Assembly: GCA_030746295.1 (NCBI GenBank)
Contig: JASLMY010000194.1
Location: forward strand, 1-9,463
DNA: 9,463 bases
Origin: Alphaproteobacteria bacterium
Lineage (GTDB): Bacteria > Pseudomonadota > Alphaproteobacteria > GCA-2731375
Direction of reading: 5' to 3'
Both the position numbers and the translations under genes were made by a program. Below the pieces are notes generated by a model. It had not been told where the DNA came from and made no database searches. It worked only from the letters and a program-made list of their open reading frames with translations. Of this stretch, positions 1 to 8,151 are shown piece by piece. The stretch's first letter is position 1, and every line of letters begins with the position of its first letter.

Positions 1-1605
1 CTCCGGCGCCCGCGCCTTCGGGTCGCCCCAACCGCCGCCGCCGGGCGAAGTCGCCGTCAACTTCAGCGGCGGTAGGTTGCGCACACCGTATTTCGGCGCC
101 TCGAACGCCTCCCCGTCGGCCAGCAGCGCCGCCATCTCGCCCGGCACCCCGGCCTCGCCGCCGGCGGCACCGAAGGCGGAGACCGAATAGAGGCCCTCGC
201 CGCGAAAGGCGTACTCCGCCGGCACCTGGACCTCGACCTCGTAGTTGCAGCCGGTGCCGCCCCGGTAGGTGCCGGCGCCGGCGGCATCGCAACGGAACTC
301 CTGGCGGCGGAAGATCGCCGGGTAGAGCTGTTCGTAGGTCTCGACGTTGGGCAGGACGAGGCCGCCGAGGGCGATCAGGTGGCCGATCTGGTTGAAGCCA
401 TCGCGACCGTCCACCGCGCCGCCGCCCGGCACTGAGACCCAGTGGTACATGACGAAGCGGGCATCGCCGTTGCTCCAGCCCGAGGTGGTGCCGTGGATCG
501 TCTTGCCCCAGCCGGCACAGCTTCGTTCGGGCAATGCCTGGCCCAAGGCCTTCCAGATCGCGTGCACGATCTCGTGCGCGATGAAGACCGTGTTCATGGT
601 CATCGCCGCCGGCGGCCGGGCGTTCACGATCGTGCCCTCGGGCGCCACGATTTGAACGTTGCGGAAGGTGCCCTCGTTGCGCGGCAGGTCGGGGTCGAAA
701 TAGGAGGCGAGCGCCATGTAGACGGCCGACCAGGTGTTGGCGACGGAGCTGTTCTTGAAGCCCCTGATCTGAGCGTCCGTGCCGGTGAAATCGACCGTCA
801 TGGCATCGCCCGCGACGCCCAGCCGGACCCGGATCATGGCGTCCGTCGGCTCGAAGCAGTCGTTGTCGATGGCTTCCTCCGCCAGGTAGTCACCGTCGGG
901 TATGCTGGCGATGCAGTCGCGGAAACTGCGGTCGGCATGGACCAGGATGCCCTCGAAATAGTCGCGGAAGCTATCGAGGCCCAGTTCCTCCACCAGGGCG
1001 ACGACCCGCTCGGCACCGATCCGGGTCGATCCGATCATGGCCCTGAGATCGCCGTCCAAGGCCTCGGGCGTGCGGGTGTTGATCATCAACAGCTTCCAGA
1101 GGTCTTCGCGGGTGCGGCCGCGCTCGATCAGCTTCAGCGCCGGCAAGCGGATGCCCTCGTGGAAGATCTCGGTCGCAGCCGAGTTGTAGGTGCCGGCCGC
1201 ACCGCCGCCGATGTCGGCCTGGTGCGCCCGGTTGCAGGCCAGTGCTACCAAGGTGCCATCGACAAACACCGGCCGGGCGATCACCCAGTCGGGCAAGTGA
1301 TTGCCGCCGGCGGTGTAGGGATCGTTCAAGAGATAGACATCGCCTTCGGCGATCTCGTCGCCGAAAGCGTCGATCACGGCGCGAGCGGCAAAGCCGCCGC
1401 CGCCGGTGTGGATCGGGATGCCGTCGGCTTGGCTGACGAGCGTGCCCTCGGGGTCGGCGACGAAGCAGGAGAAATCATGGCTCTGGCTGAAGATCGGGCT
1501 GCGCGCGGTCCGGGTCATGACCCAACCCATCTGCCGCGAGACGTGGTCGAGCCGGTTCTGCACCAGGGCCAGCACGATGGGATCGAGCTTGGAGTCCTCG
1601 GCCAT
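1..1605 (-). CDS. hyuB: Hydantoinase B/oxoprolinase family protein (HyuB), 3' end cut by window edge
   Basis: Reading the reverse complement from an ATG at 1605 gives 535 codons with no stop before the left edge, so the C-terminus is missing. Family members are usually about 520-600 residues, so probably only tens of residues are lost. It matches the Hydantoinase_B family, the partner of HyuA in ATP-dependent hydantoinases, 5-oxoprolinases and acetone/acetophenone carboxylases. Visible marks: SQSHDFSC (res. 39-46); NDPYTAGGNHLPD (94-106), the family metal/substrate motif; RAHQADIGGG (126-135); GGTGCNYEVE (450-459, glycine-rich); and the C-terminal glycine loop PGGGGWGDP (522-530). No signal peptide or membrane segment, so cytoplasmic. 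The start overlaps the hyuA stop by one base (TGATG) and has a good upstream GGAGG, so the two are translationally coupled. In this family HyuA handles ATP and HyuB carries the partner active site. The substrate is unknown: hydantoin, N-methylhydantoin, 5-oxoproline or a related lactam are all possible. Confidence 0.93.
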   Translation of the reverse strand, partial: MAEDSKLDPIVLALVQNRLDHVSRQMGWVMTRTARSPIFSQSHDFSCFVADPEGTLVSQADGIPIHTGGGGFAARAVIDAFGDEIAEGDVYLLNDPYTAGGNHLPDWVIARPVFVDGTLVALACNRAHQADIGGGAAGTYNSAATEIFHEGIRLPALKLIERGRTREDLWKLLMINTRTPEALDGDLRAMIGSTRIGAERVVALVEELGLDSFRDYFEGILVHADRSFRDCIASIPDGDYLAEEAIDNDCFEPTDAMIRVRLGVAGDAMTVDFTGTDAQIRGFKNSSVANTWSAVYMALASYFDPDLPRNEGTFRNVQIVAPEGTIVNARPPAAMTMNTVFIAHEIVHAIWKALGQALPERSCAGWGKTIHGTTSGWSNGDARFVMYHWVSVPGGGAVDGRDGFNQIGHLIALGGLVLPNVETYEQLYPAIFRRQEFRCDAAGAGTYRGGTGCNYEVEVQVPAEYAFRGEGLYSVSAFGAAGGEAGVPGEMAALLADGEAFEAPKYGVRNLPPLKLTATSPGGGGWGDPKARAPE

Positions 1606-3701
1606 CAGTCCGTGCCCTCCGTATCGATGTGGATGACGATGTTGTCGGCGGGATCGATTTCCAGGCGGTCGTTCGGGCCGATGAAGACGGTCGTCGTCTG
1701 CTCCTCGACCAACAGCGGCCCTGCCAGTGCATGGCCAGGTCGCAACGCCTCACCGGCATAGACCGGAGTCTCGAGCCAGCCCGAGGCGGCGTCGATATAG
1801 ACCGGGCGGTGGGCGATCGGGGCCGGCGCATCACCGCCGCTGGGCCGGGGGGCCGCCTCGGCCCGGTCGATGAGGCCGAGGCCAACGACCCGGGTGGCGG
1901 TGACCTCGATCGTCCCACCAGGCTGGATGTGGCCGAACTGGCGCTCGTGCTCGACCTCGAAGTCGGCCCTGATGCGGGCCGCATCGAAACCGCCGTCGGG
2001 GTAGGCCACCCGGATCGACCAGAGCTGGCCGCGGTAGCGGAGGTCGAGCTCGCGGCCGATCCGTGCCGTCTCGCCTTCGAAGCCTTCCGCGCCCAAGGCC
2101 TCGGCCGCGCGCGCCTCCAGCGGCAGGAAGGCCGCCTCCAACGTCGCCTCGGGCACGGCATCGAGGTCGTGCAGGGCGACGGCGAGATAGTCCAGGCGGA
2201 CATCGGAATGCAGCATGCCGAGCGCACAGAAAGCACCGGCCTGGCGCGGCACGTAGACCCGCCGGCAGCCGAGCGCCCGGGCGACGCTGGCGCCGTGCAT
2301 CGGCCCAGCGCCACCGGCCGCGACGAGCGTGAAGCGCCGGGGGTCGTGGCCGCGCTCGATCGAGATCCGCTCCACCGCGTGCAGCAGGTTCTGCTCGACC
2401 AAGCGGATGATCCCGGCCGCCGCCGCCTCGACCTCTATGCCCAGCGGCGCCGCGACCTGGCGCTCGACGGCGGCGCGGGCCAGGCCGTCGTCGAGCGTGA
2501 CGCTGCCGCCCGCATAGGGGCCCGGACGCAGGCGCCCCAGCACCATATGGGCATCCGTCACGGTCGGCGCCTCGCCGCCAATGCCGTAGCAGGCGGGTCC
2601 CGGATCTGCGCCGGCACCGGCGGGGCCGACATGCAGCAGGCCGGCACCGTCGACCGAGGCGATGGTGCCGCCGCCGGCACCAACGGTGTGGATCTCGACC
2701 GCCGGCGTCGCCAGGTGATAGCCGTCGATGATGAGCGCGTCGGTGACGGCGACGGAGCCGGCGCTCATCAGCGTGACGTCGCAGCTGGTACCGCCGATCT
2801 CCATCGAGATCAGATCGCCGCTGCCGGCGTGGCCGGCATAGAGGTTGAGGGCACCGACGCCGGCTGCCGGCCCCGAGAGCACCAGGTTGACCGGGCGCTC
2901 GGCGACGTGGTCGACCGAGATCGCGCCGCCATTGCTCTGCACCAGCAGGATCGGACGGCTCAGGCCGAGTTGCGCCAGGCGGCTGTTGAGCTCCTCCAGG
3001 TAGGACACCACCTTGGGCGCGACATAGGCGTTGACCACCGCCGTCGAGGTCCGCTCGTACTCGCCCATCACCGGCGCGATGTTGCTGGAGAGCGAGAGCC
3101 ATCGACCCTGCCAGCGCTCCTCCAGAACCCCTGCCGCGGCGGCCTCGTGAATGGGATCGCGATAGCTGTTGAGGAAGGCGACCGCTACCGAGTCGACCCC
3201 CTCCGCCTCGAAGCTCCGGATCGCGCTCTCCACGTCGGCGGCCTCGAAGGACGCCAGCTCGGCACCGTCACGGTCGAGGCGGCCGCGCACCGGCAGCCTC
3301 AAGTAGCGAGGCACCAGAACCTCGGGGAAGGGCGCGCGATGGTCCCACATGTTCTCGCGGATGCCGCGACGAACCTCCAGGCTGTCGCGGAAGCCCTCGG
3401 TCGTCAGCAGGCCGACGCGAGCCCCCTTGCGCTCGAGGATGGTGTTTGTGGCGATGGTCGAGCCATGCACGAAGAGGGCGCAGCCGCGCAACAGCTCGGC
3501 CATGCCGATGGCGAACCGGGCCGCTGCGGCCTCCAGCGCGTCGAGGACGCCCAGGCTCGGATCGCTCGGCACCGAGGGCACCTTGAAGACCGCCAGCCGG
3601 CCCTCCCCGTCGCGCAGCACCATGTCGGTAAAGGTGCCGCCGACGTCGACGCCGATGCGCCAGGGGGCTGCGGGCATGAACTGGTCGCTGTCCTGGCTCA
3701 C
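1605..3701 (-). CDS. hyuA: Hydantoinase A/oxoprolinase family protein (HyuA), ATP-binding subunit
   Basis: A 698-residue protein of the HyuA family (ASKHA fold), the ATP-using subunit that activates the substrate carbonyl before ring opening or carboxylation. Marks in order: phosphate loop RIGVDVGGTFTD (res. 15-26); HGSTIATNTILERKG (79-93), a family signature; LLVQSNGG (252-259); LSGPAAGVGAL (275-285); second nucleotide motif EIGGTSCDV (301-309); GADPGPACYG (364-373); VAAGGAGPMHG (460-470); and a beta-rich C-terminal domain with VEEQTTTVFIGP (665-676). Domains are HydA_N, Hydantoinase_A and HydA C-terminal, all intact, with no signal peptide. Start choice: GTG at 3701 has GAGG 9 nt upstream. 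Alternatives are TTG at 3737 (12 residues longer, no clear ribosome site) and ATG at 3677 (8 shorter, poorly spaced AGGA). It is first of the hyuA-hyuB pair and divergent from the M24 gene. The glutamate in EIGGTS replaces the aspartate commoner in this family. The substrate cannot be assigned; confidence is high for the family and lower for the exact start. Confidence 0.92.
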   Translation of the reverse strand: MSQDSDQFMPAAPWRIGVDVGGTFTDMVLRDGEGRLAVFKVPSVPSDPSLGVLDALEAAAARFAIGMAELLRGCALFVHGSTIATNTILERKGARVGLLTTEGFRDSLEVRRGIRENMWDHRAPFPEVLVPRYLRLPVRGRLDRDGAELASFEAADVESAIRSFEAEGVDSVAVAFLNSYRDPIHEAAAAGVLEERWQGRWLSLSSNIAPVMGEYERTSTAVVNAYVAPKVVSYLEELNSRLAQLGLSRPILLVQSNGGAISVDHVAERPVNLVLSGPAAGVGALNLYAGHAGSGDLISMEIGGTSCDVTLMSAGSVAVTDALIIDGYHLATPAVEIHTVGAGGGTIASVDGAGLLHVGPAGAGADPGPACYGIGGEAPTVTDAHMVLGRLRPGPYAGGSVTLDDGLARAAVERQVAAPLGIEVEAAAAGIIRLVEQNLLHAVERISIERGHDPRRFTLVAAGGAGPMHGASVARALGCRRVYVPRQAGAFCALGMLHSDVRLDYLAVALHDLDAVPEATLEAAFLPLEARAAEALGAEGFEGETARIGRELDLRYRGQLWSIRVAYPDGGFDAARIRADFEVEHERQFGHIQPGGTIEVTATRVVGLGLIDRAEAAPRPSGGDAPAPIAHRPVYIDAASGWLETPVYAGEALRPGHALAGPLLVEEQTTTVFIGPNDRLEIDPADNIVIHIDTEGTD
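1616..1620 (-). promoter_or_regulatory. Shine-Dalgarno of hyuB inside the end of hyuA
   Basis: The minus strand reads GGAGG here, 10 nt before the hyuB ATG at 1605, within the last codons of hyuA. This fixes the hyuB start and indicates re-initiation or coupling at the TGATG junction. Confidence 0.6.
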
Positions 3702-3827
3702 GGGAGCTGGCCTCGCTTCGAATCCCGGTCGTGACAACGGCGTTGCCGGGCGTGCGCGATTTGCAATTGCCGCCGGACCGCCGATGGGTGAAGAATATTT
3801 CCGTCCGCTTCAGCATATGGTGTCGTC
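3702..3827. promoter_or_regulatory. Divergent intergenic region between hyuAB and the M24/DddP-like gene
   Basis: 126 bp between two divergent starts, so it should hold the promoters of both units. It has the least GC-rich patch nearby (about 3759-3770 and 3790-3800). Two short palindromes are visible: CAACG-G-CGTTG at 3735-3745 (5-bp arms, 1-nt centre) and GCAATTGC at 3763-3770. Either could be an operator half or core, but both are short. I could not find a convincing sigma-70 pair: the best -10-like stretch, GAATAT at 3793-3798, lies 20 bp from a TTGCCG at 3767-3772, which is too far. The role is inferred from position; the exact sites are not established. Confidence 0.4.
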
Positions 3828-5078
3828 ATGGGAATCGAAAGCGCCAGGGCCTACTACAAGGGTGGTGCCGTCCGCCAACACGGCGCCATGGAGTTCAGCG
3901 AGGCGCCCGTCGACCTGGACACGGTCCGCCTCTATCGGCTGGGCCGGCTTCGCGAAGAGCTGGCGAAGCGTGACTACGCCGGCCTCTTGCTCTTCGACCA
4001 GCTCAACACCCGCTACGCCACCGATGCCACCAACATGCAAATCTGGTGCAGCCACTACGAGACCCGCTGCGTCTTCGTCGCCACCGAGGGGCCGGTGGTG
4101 CTGTTCGACTACGCCGACCACCCGCACTTGGCGGAGGGCCTGCCGACGATCGACGACTACCGCGTCATGCCGGTCTTCTACTACTTCGCGGCCGGCAGCA
4201 ACGCCGAGGAAATGGCGCGGCGCTTCGGCGCCGAGATCGCCGAGCTGGTAAAGCGCCACGGCGGCGGCAACAAGCGCCTCGCCGTCGATCTCTTGTCGCC
4301 GCTCGGCAGCGACGCGATCCGCGCCCACGGCATCGAGCTGATGGACGGCCAGGCCGTGACCGAGCATGCGCGGGCCATCAAGTCGGCCGAGGAGCTGGTG
4401 CTGATTAAAGAGGCGATGGCGGTCTGCGAGGCCGGCATGGCGGCGATGCAAGAGGCGCTACGGCCGGGGATCACCGAGAACGCCCTTTGGGCCAAGCTGC
4501 ACGAGGCCAACATCCGCCTCGGCGGCGAGTGGATCGAGACCCGGCTCCTCTCCTCGGGCCCGCGCACCAACCCCTGGTTCCGGGAATGCTCGATGCGCCA
4601 GATCGAGGCCGGCGACATGGTCAGCTTCGATACCGACCTGATCGGCCCCTACGGCTATTGCGCCGACATCTCACGGTCCTGGGTCGCGGGCGGCCGGCCG
4701 ACCGACGCGCAGCGGCGCCTCTACGCCAAGGCCTACGAGCAGATCCAGCACAACATCGCCCTGCTGCGCCCCGGCATCACCTTCTCCGAGGTTTCGGCGC
4801 AGGCCTGGCCGATCCCGGAGGAGTTCCTGTCGAACCGCTATACCAGCCTGATCCACGGCGTCGGCCTCGCCGACGAGTACCCCTCGTTGCGGCATTGGGT
4901 CGACCACGAGGGAAAGGGCTACGACGGCATCGTCGAGGCGGGCATGACGCTTTGCGTGGAGTCCTTCATCGGCAGCGAGGGCGGCCGCGAGGGCGTCAAG
5001 CTGGAAGAGCAGGTGCTGATCACCGACAAGGGTGCCGAGCTGCTGTCACACTACCCGATGCAGCTCGACTGGCTTTGA
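3828..5078 (+). CDS. M24-family metalloenzyme closely resembling DddP (DMSP lyase-like / Xaa-Pro peptidase-like)
   Basis: A 416-residue cytoplasmic protein with a creatinase-type N-terminal domain (about 35-180) and a pita-bread M24 catalytic domain (about 190-410). Putative metal ligands are D268, D270 (FDTD), D280 (CADIS), H343 (LIHGVGL), E378 (CVES) and E393 (KLEEQ). Their spacing of 2, 10, 63, 35 and 15 nearly equals what I recall for Ruegeria DddP (D295, D297, D307, H371, E406, E421). D349, six after the histidine, aligns with the reported DddP catalytic D377; Y338 aligns with Y366. Long stretches elsewhere also look DddP-like: RYATDATNMQIW (62-73) and GGEWIETRLLSSGPRTNPWF (232-251). Start: the ATG at 3828 lacks a clear Shine-Dalgarno, but residues before M21 (ATG at 3888) seem to match DddP's N-terminal extension, so the longer form is preferred. 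The gene is divergent from hyuAB and convergent with the ABC operon. It could be a DMSP lyase, a lyase or hydrolase of another substrate, or a peptidase. Family is sure; activity is not. Confidence 0.93.
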   Translation: MGIESARAYYKGGAVRQHGAMEFSEAPVDLDTVRLYRLGRLREELAKRDYAGLLLFDQLNTRYATDATNMQIWCSHYETRCVFVATEGPVVLFDYADHPHLAEGLPTIDDYRVMPVFYYFAAGSNAEEMARRFGAEIAELVKRHGGGNKRLAVDLLSPLGSDAIRAHGIELMDGQAVTEHARAIKSAEELVLIKEAMAVCEAGMAAMQEALRPGITENALWAKLHEANIRLGGEWIETRLLSSGPRTNPWFRECSMRQIEAGDMVSFDTDLIGPYGYCADISRSWVAGGRPTDAQRRLYAKAYEQIQHNIALLRPGITFSEVSAQAWPIPEEFLSNRYTSLIHGVGLADEYPSLRHWVDHEGKGYDGIVEAGMTLCVESFIGSEGGREGVKLEEQVLITDKGAELLSHYPMQLDWL

Positions 5079-5093
5079 GGCCGGCCGAGTACC

Positions 5094-5107
<14 letters not shown>
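5079..5107. other. Convergent gene-end junction with a small inverted repeat
   Basis: Only 15 bp (5079-5093) separate the stop of the plus-strand M24 gene from the stop of the minus-strand ATPase gene. The spacer starts with the palindrome GGCCGGCC (5079-5086). CTCAG at 5093-5097 and CTGAG at 5103-5107 form a 5-bp stem with a 5-nt loop that overlaps the last codons of the ATPase gene. There is no T-run on either strand, so this is not a normal intrinsic terminator. The two transcripts probably overlap at their 3' ends or end by Rho. Confidence 0.3.
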
Positions 5108-6197
<1,090 letters not shown>

Positions 6198-6235
6198 TTT
6201 CCGCTCTCTTGTCCAAACTACGCCAATGCCAGGTG

Positions 6236-7147
6236 CTACTTGATCGCCCCCGAGGTCAGGCCGGAGACGTAAGAGTCCATGAAGAAGCCGTAAAACACGA
6301 TGATCGGTATGGTGCCCGTCAGGCACGCCGCCATCAGCGAGCCCCAAAAATAGATGTCGCCCCGGATCAGCTCGGTGAAGACGCCGACGGAGAGCGTCTT
6401 CGCGGTCTCGTCCTGGATAAAGACGAGCGAGTACAAGAGCTCGTTCCAACAGAGCGTGTAAGAGAACAGAACCGCACACATGATGCCCGGCACGGCCATC
6501 GGCAGGACGATGCGGAAGAGCGCGCCGAGCCGCGAGCAACCGTCGAGATAGGCGCATTCCTCGACCTCCACCGGGATGGTCCGGAAGTAGCCCATCAGCA
6601 GCCAGGTCACGAACGGGATCAGGAAGGTCGGATAGGTCAGGATCAACGACCAGTAGGAATCGCGGATCGGCACGACATCGTCGATGGCGTTGATGACGTC
6701 GATCAGCGGAATGAAGAGAAGCGTCTGCGGCACCAGATAGGTGATGAAGACGGCGACGCCGAAGAACTCGACGCCGCGAAAGCGCAATCTCGCCAATGCA
6801 TAGGCGGCAAGCGTTCCGATCGACACCGAGATAATGGTGGCGACCGTCGAGACGATCAGGGTGTTGACCATCCAGTGCTCGAAGAAGCCGGTGTTGGTCG
6901 CGAGGTAGGTGTAGTTCTCGGTGGCGATGCCGGTGGCCCAGAACGGCGACTTGCTGAGGTTGTTGATCTCCTGCTTCGATTTCAGCGAGGTGATGAACAT
7001 GATGTAGAAGGGAAAGAGCGCGAAGGCGAGATAGGGCAGAAGTGCCACATAGTTCGCAAAGCTCTTGCGCCGACGCCAGGCCGGAACCTTGTTGAAGGCC
7101 AGCGCTCGGCCGTCGCTGCTCGTCATCGTCACGGCGCTAGAGCTCAT
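6236..7147 (-). CDS. Carbohydrate ABC transporter permease, MalG-type (CUT1)
   Basis: A 303-residue inner-membrane permease with about six hydrophobic segments (roughly 33-55, 93-120, 128-150, 165-188, 218-242, 270-292). The cytoplasmic coupling loop that docks on the ATPase is EECAYLDGCSRLGALFRIVLP without its last base pairings (res. 196-216): it has the EAA pattern E-x-A...DG...I-x-LP, with cysteine in place of the first alanine. The N-terminal lead (about 30 residues, basic RRRKSF at 25-30) and the ending SGLTSGAIK are typical of MalG/AraQ/UgpE-type permeases. The start ATG at 7147 overlaps the end of the MalF-type gene by 11 nt, which suggests coupled translation. A second ATG at 7126 would remove seven residues, and neither has a strong ribosome site. 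It partners with the MalF-type permease to form the channel. The substrate is unknown. Confidence 0.94.
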   Translation of the reverse strand: MSSSAVTMTSSDGRALAFNKVPAWRRRKSFANYVALLPYLAFALFPFYIMFITSLKSKQEINNLSKSPFWATGIATENYTYLATNTGFFEHWMVNTLIVSTVATIISVSIGTLAAYALARLRFRGVEFFGVAVFITYLVPQTLLFIPLIDVINAIDDVVPIRDSYWSLILTYPTFLIPFVTWLLMGYFRTIPVEVEECAYLDGCSRLGALFRIVLPMAVPGIMCAVLFSYTLCWNELLYSLVFIQDETAKTLSVGVFTELIRGDIYFWGSLMAACLTGTIPIIVFYGFFMDSYVSGLTSGAIK

Positions 7148-8096
7148 GGCCGGTATCCCGTCTTACCAGTCGCAACAAGAAGATCACGGTGATCACCAGG
7201 ATCGGGAAGAGGAAGAGTGCCACCGCCGCGCCCAGACCGATCTCGTGGTTGAGGATCCCGTAGGTGAACGAGTAGGTGGCAAAGAGATGGGTTTCGTTCA
7301 TCGGCCCGCCCCGCGTCAACACGTAGACGATGTTGAAATCGGCCAGCGTGAAGATGGTGGAGAACAAGATGATGATGGCCAGGACCGGCCGCAAAAGCGG
7401 CAGCGTGATGCTCCAAAACTTCTTCCAGGTCGAGGCACCGTCGATCTCGGCCGCCTCGTAGAGATGGTCCGGGATCGACACCAGCCCGGCCAGGATGGTG
7501 ATGATGAAGAACGGCAAGCCCCGCCAGATGTTGACGAAGATGACCGAGGCCAGTGCCAGGGTCGGATTGCCGAGGAATTGGTAGGGCCCCAGGCCGAACA
7601 TGGTGAAGGGCCAAACGTGCTGCAGAATCCAATTCACGTGGCTGTAGGTCGGATCCAGGATCAGCCACCAGCCGAGCGTCGTCAGTGCCGTTGGCGCCAC
7701 GAACGGGATCAGCATCGAGCCGCGGAAGAAGCGCTTCAGCTTCAAAATCCGCTGCAGCAACATGGCGCAAATGAGACCCAGCACGACCTTGAAGACGACG
7801 GAGAAAAAGGCGAACAGCAGCGTATTGTTGACCGTCTTCAGAAAGATGTCGTCGACGGTCAGGATGTAGATGAAGTTCTCCAGCCCAATGAAATTCGAGG
7901 GCTCGCCGATGAAGGCGTCGGACATGGAGAACCAGACCGCCAGTCCGAAGGGATAGACGATCAGGCAGATCATGATGATCGCCGACGGCAGGATGAAACC
8001 ATAGCCGTCAAGGTCCGGTCCGAGGGACCGGCGCAAGCGCAATCGGAGAGAGCGGGGCGGCGTTGCCACCGCCCCGACTTCCGTAACAGCTACCAT
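7137..8096 (-). CDS. Carbohydrate ABC transporter permease, MalF/UgpA-type (CUT1)
   Basis: A 319-residue inner-membrane permease with six main hydrophobic segments (about 33-56, 92-116, 126-147, 180-206, 236-260, 286-310) and a basic N-terminal tail (RSLRLRLRRS, 15-24). The coupling loop is a textbook EAA motif: YEAAEIDGASTWKKFWSITL (213-232) followed by P. The stretch TRGGPMNETH (261-270), with its GGP, is typical of MalF/UgpA-type subunits. The protein lacks the large periplasmic insertion of E. coli MalF and is the usual length for the short CUT1 form. The start ATG at 8096 lies 55 bp after the stop of the binding-protein gene, with no strong Shine-Dalgarno. A 9-codon open frame ends across this start (see findings). 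The 3' end overlaps the MalG-type gene by 11 nt. The order binding protein, MalF, MalG, ATPase is classic for CUT1 importers. Confidence 0.95.
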   Translation of the reverse strand: MVAVTEVGAVATPPRSLRLRLRRSLGPDLDGYGFILPSAIIMICLIVYPFGLAVWFSMSDAFIGEPSNFIGLENFIYILTVDDIFLKTVNNTLLFAFFSVVFKVVLGLICAMLLQRILKLKRFFRGSMLIPFVAPTALTTLGWWLILDPTYSHVNWILQHVWPFTMFGLGPYQFLGNPTLALASVIFVNIWRGLPFFIITILAGLVSIPDHLYEAAEIDGASTWKKFWSITLPLLRPVLAIIILFSTIFTLADFNIVYVLTRGGPMNETHLFATYSFTYGILNHEIGLGAAVALFLFPILVITVIFLLRLVRRDTGHEL

Positions 8097-8151
8097 GACT
8101 CGGCTGTCGCCCCGTTCATGTCAGCGGACGTCCTGAAGCTAGAACCAGGCA
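8097..8151 (-). other. Intercistronic gap between binding-protein and permease genes
   Basis: 55 bp. The minus strand holds the palindrome GGACGTCC (8126-8133) and a 9-codon open frame starting at 8119 that runs into the permease start. No U-tract terminator is visible, so the operon is likely co-transcribed. A weak hairpin here could help the binding-protein message be more abundant than the permease message, as is usual in such operons, but that is inference. Confidence 0.3.

Noticed and set aside
1629..3734. Very long plus-strand open frame (about 700 codons) antisense to hyuA
   Set aside because: It mirrors a GC-rich gene codon for codon; its product is low-complexity (Asp/Arg/Gly/His-rich) with no family motif, while the minus strand encodes a full HyuA. 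Similar antisense frames at 442-1761, 5127-6272, 6209-7192 and 7065-8159 are rejected for the same reason.
3702..3737. TTG at 3737 as the hyuA start
   Set aside because: It adds 12 residues with no family similarity, has no clear ribosome site and overlaps a palindrome. GTG at 3701 with GAGG 9 nt upstream is better.
3767..3798. Sigma-70 promoter TTGCCG / GAATAT upstream of the M24 gene
   Set aside because: The spacer is 20 bp and the -10 matches the consensus at only three positions.
3828..5078. Creatinase, as part of a creatine/N-methylhydantoin pathway with HyuAB
   Set aside because: Creatinase shares the fold but lacks the M24 metal ligands. Here all ligands are present and the sequence follows DddP, so creatinase is unlikely despite the tempting context.
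6198..6557. Upstream extension of the ABC ATPase frame to a start at 6557
   Set aside because: The extra 120 residues overlap the MalG-type permease in another frame, are Arg-rich and match nothing; the canonical MalK N-terminus starts at 6197.
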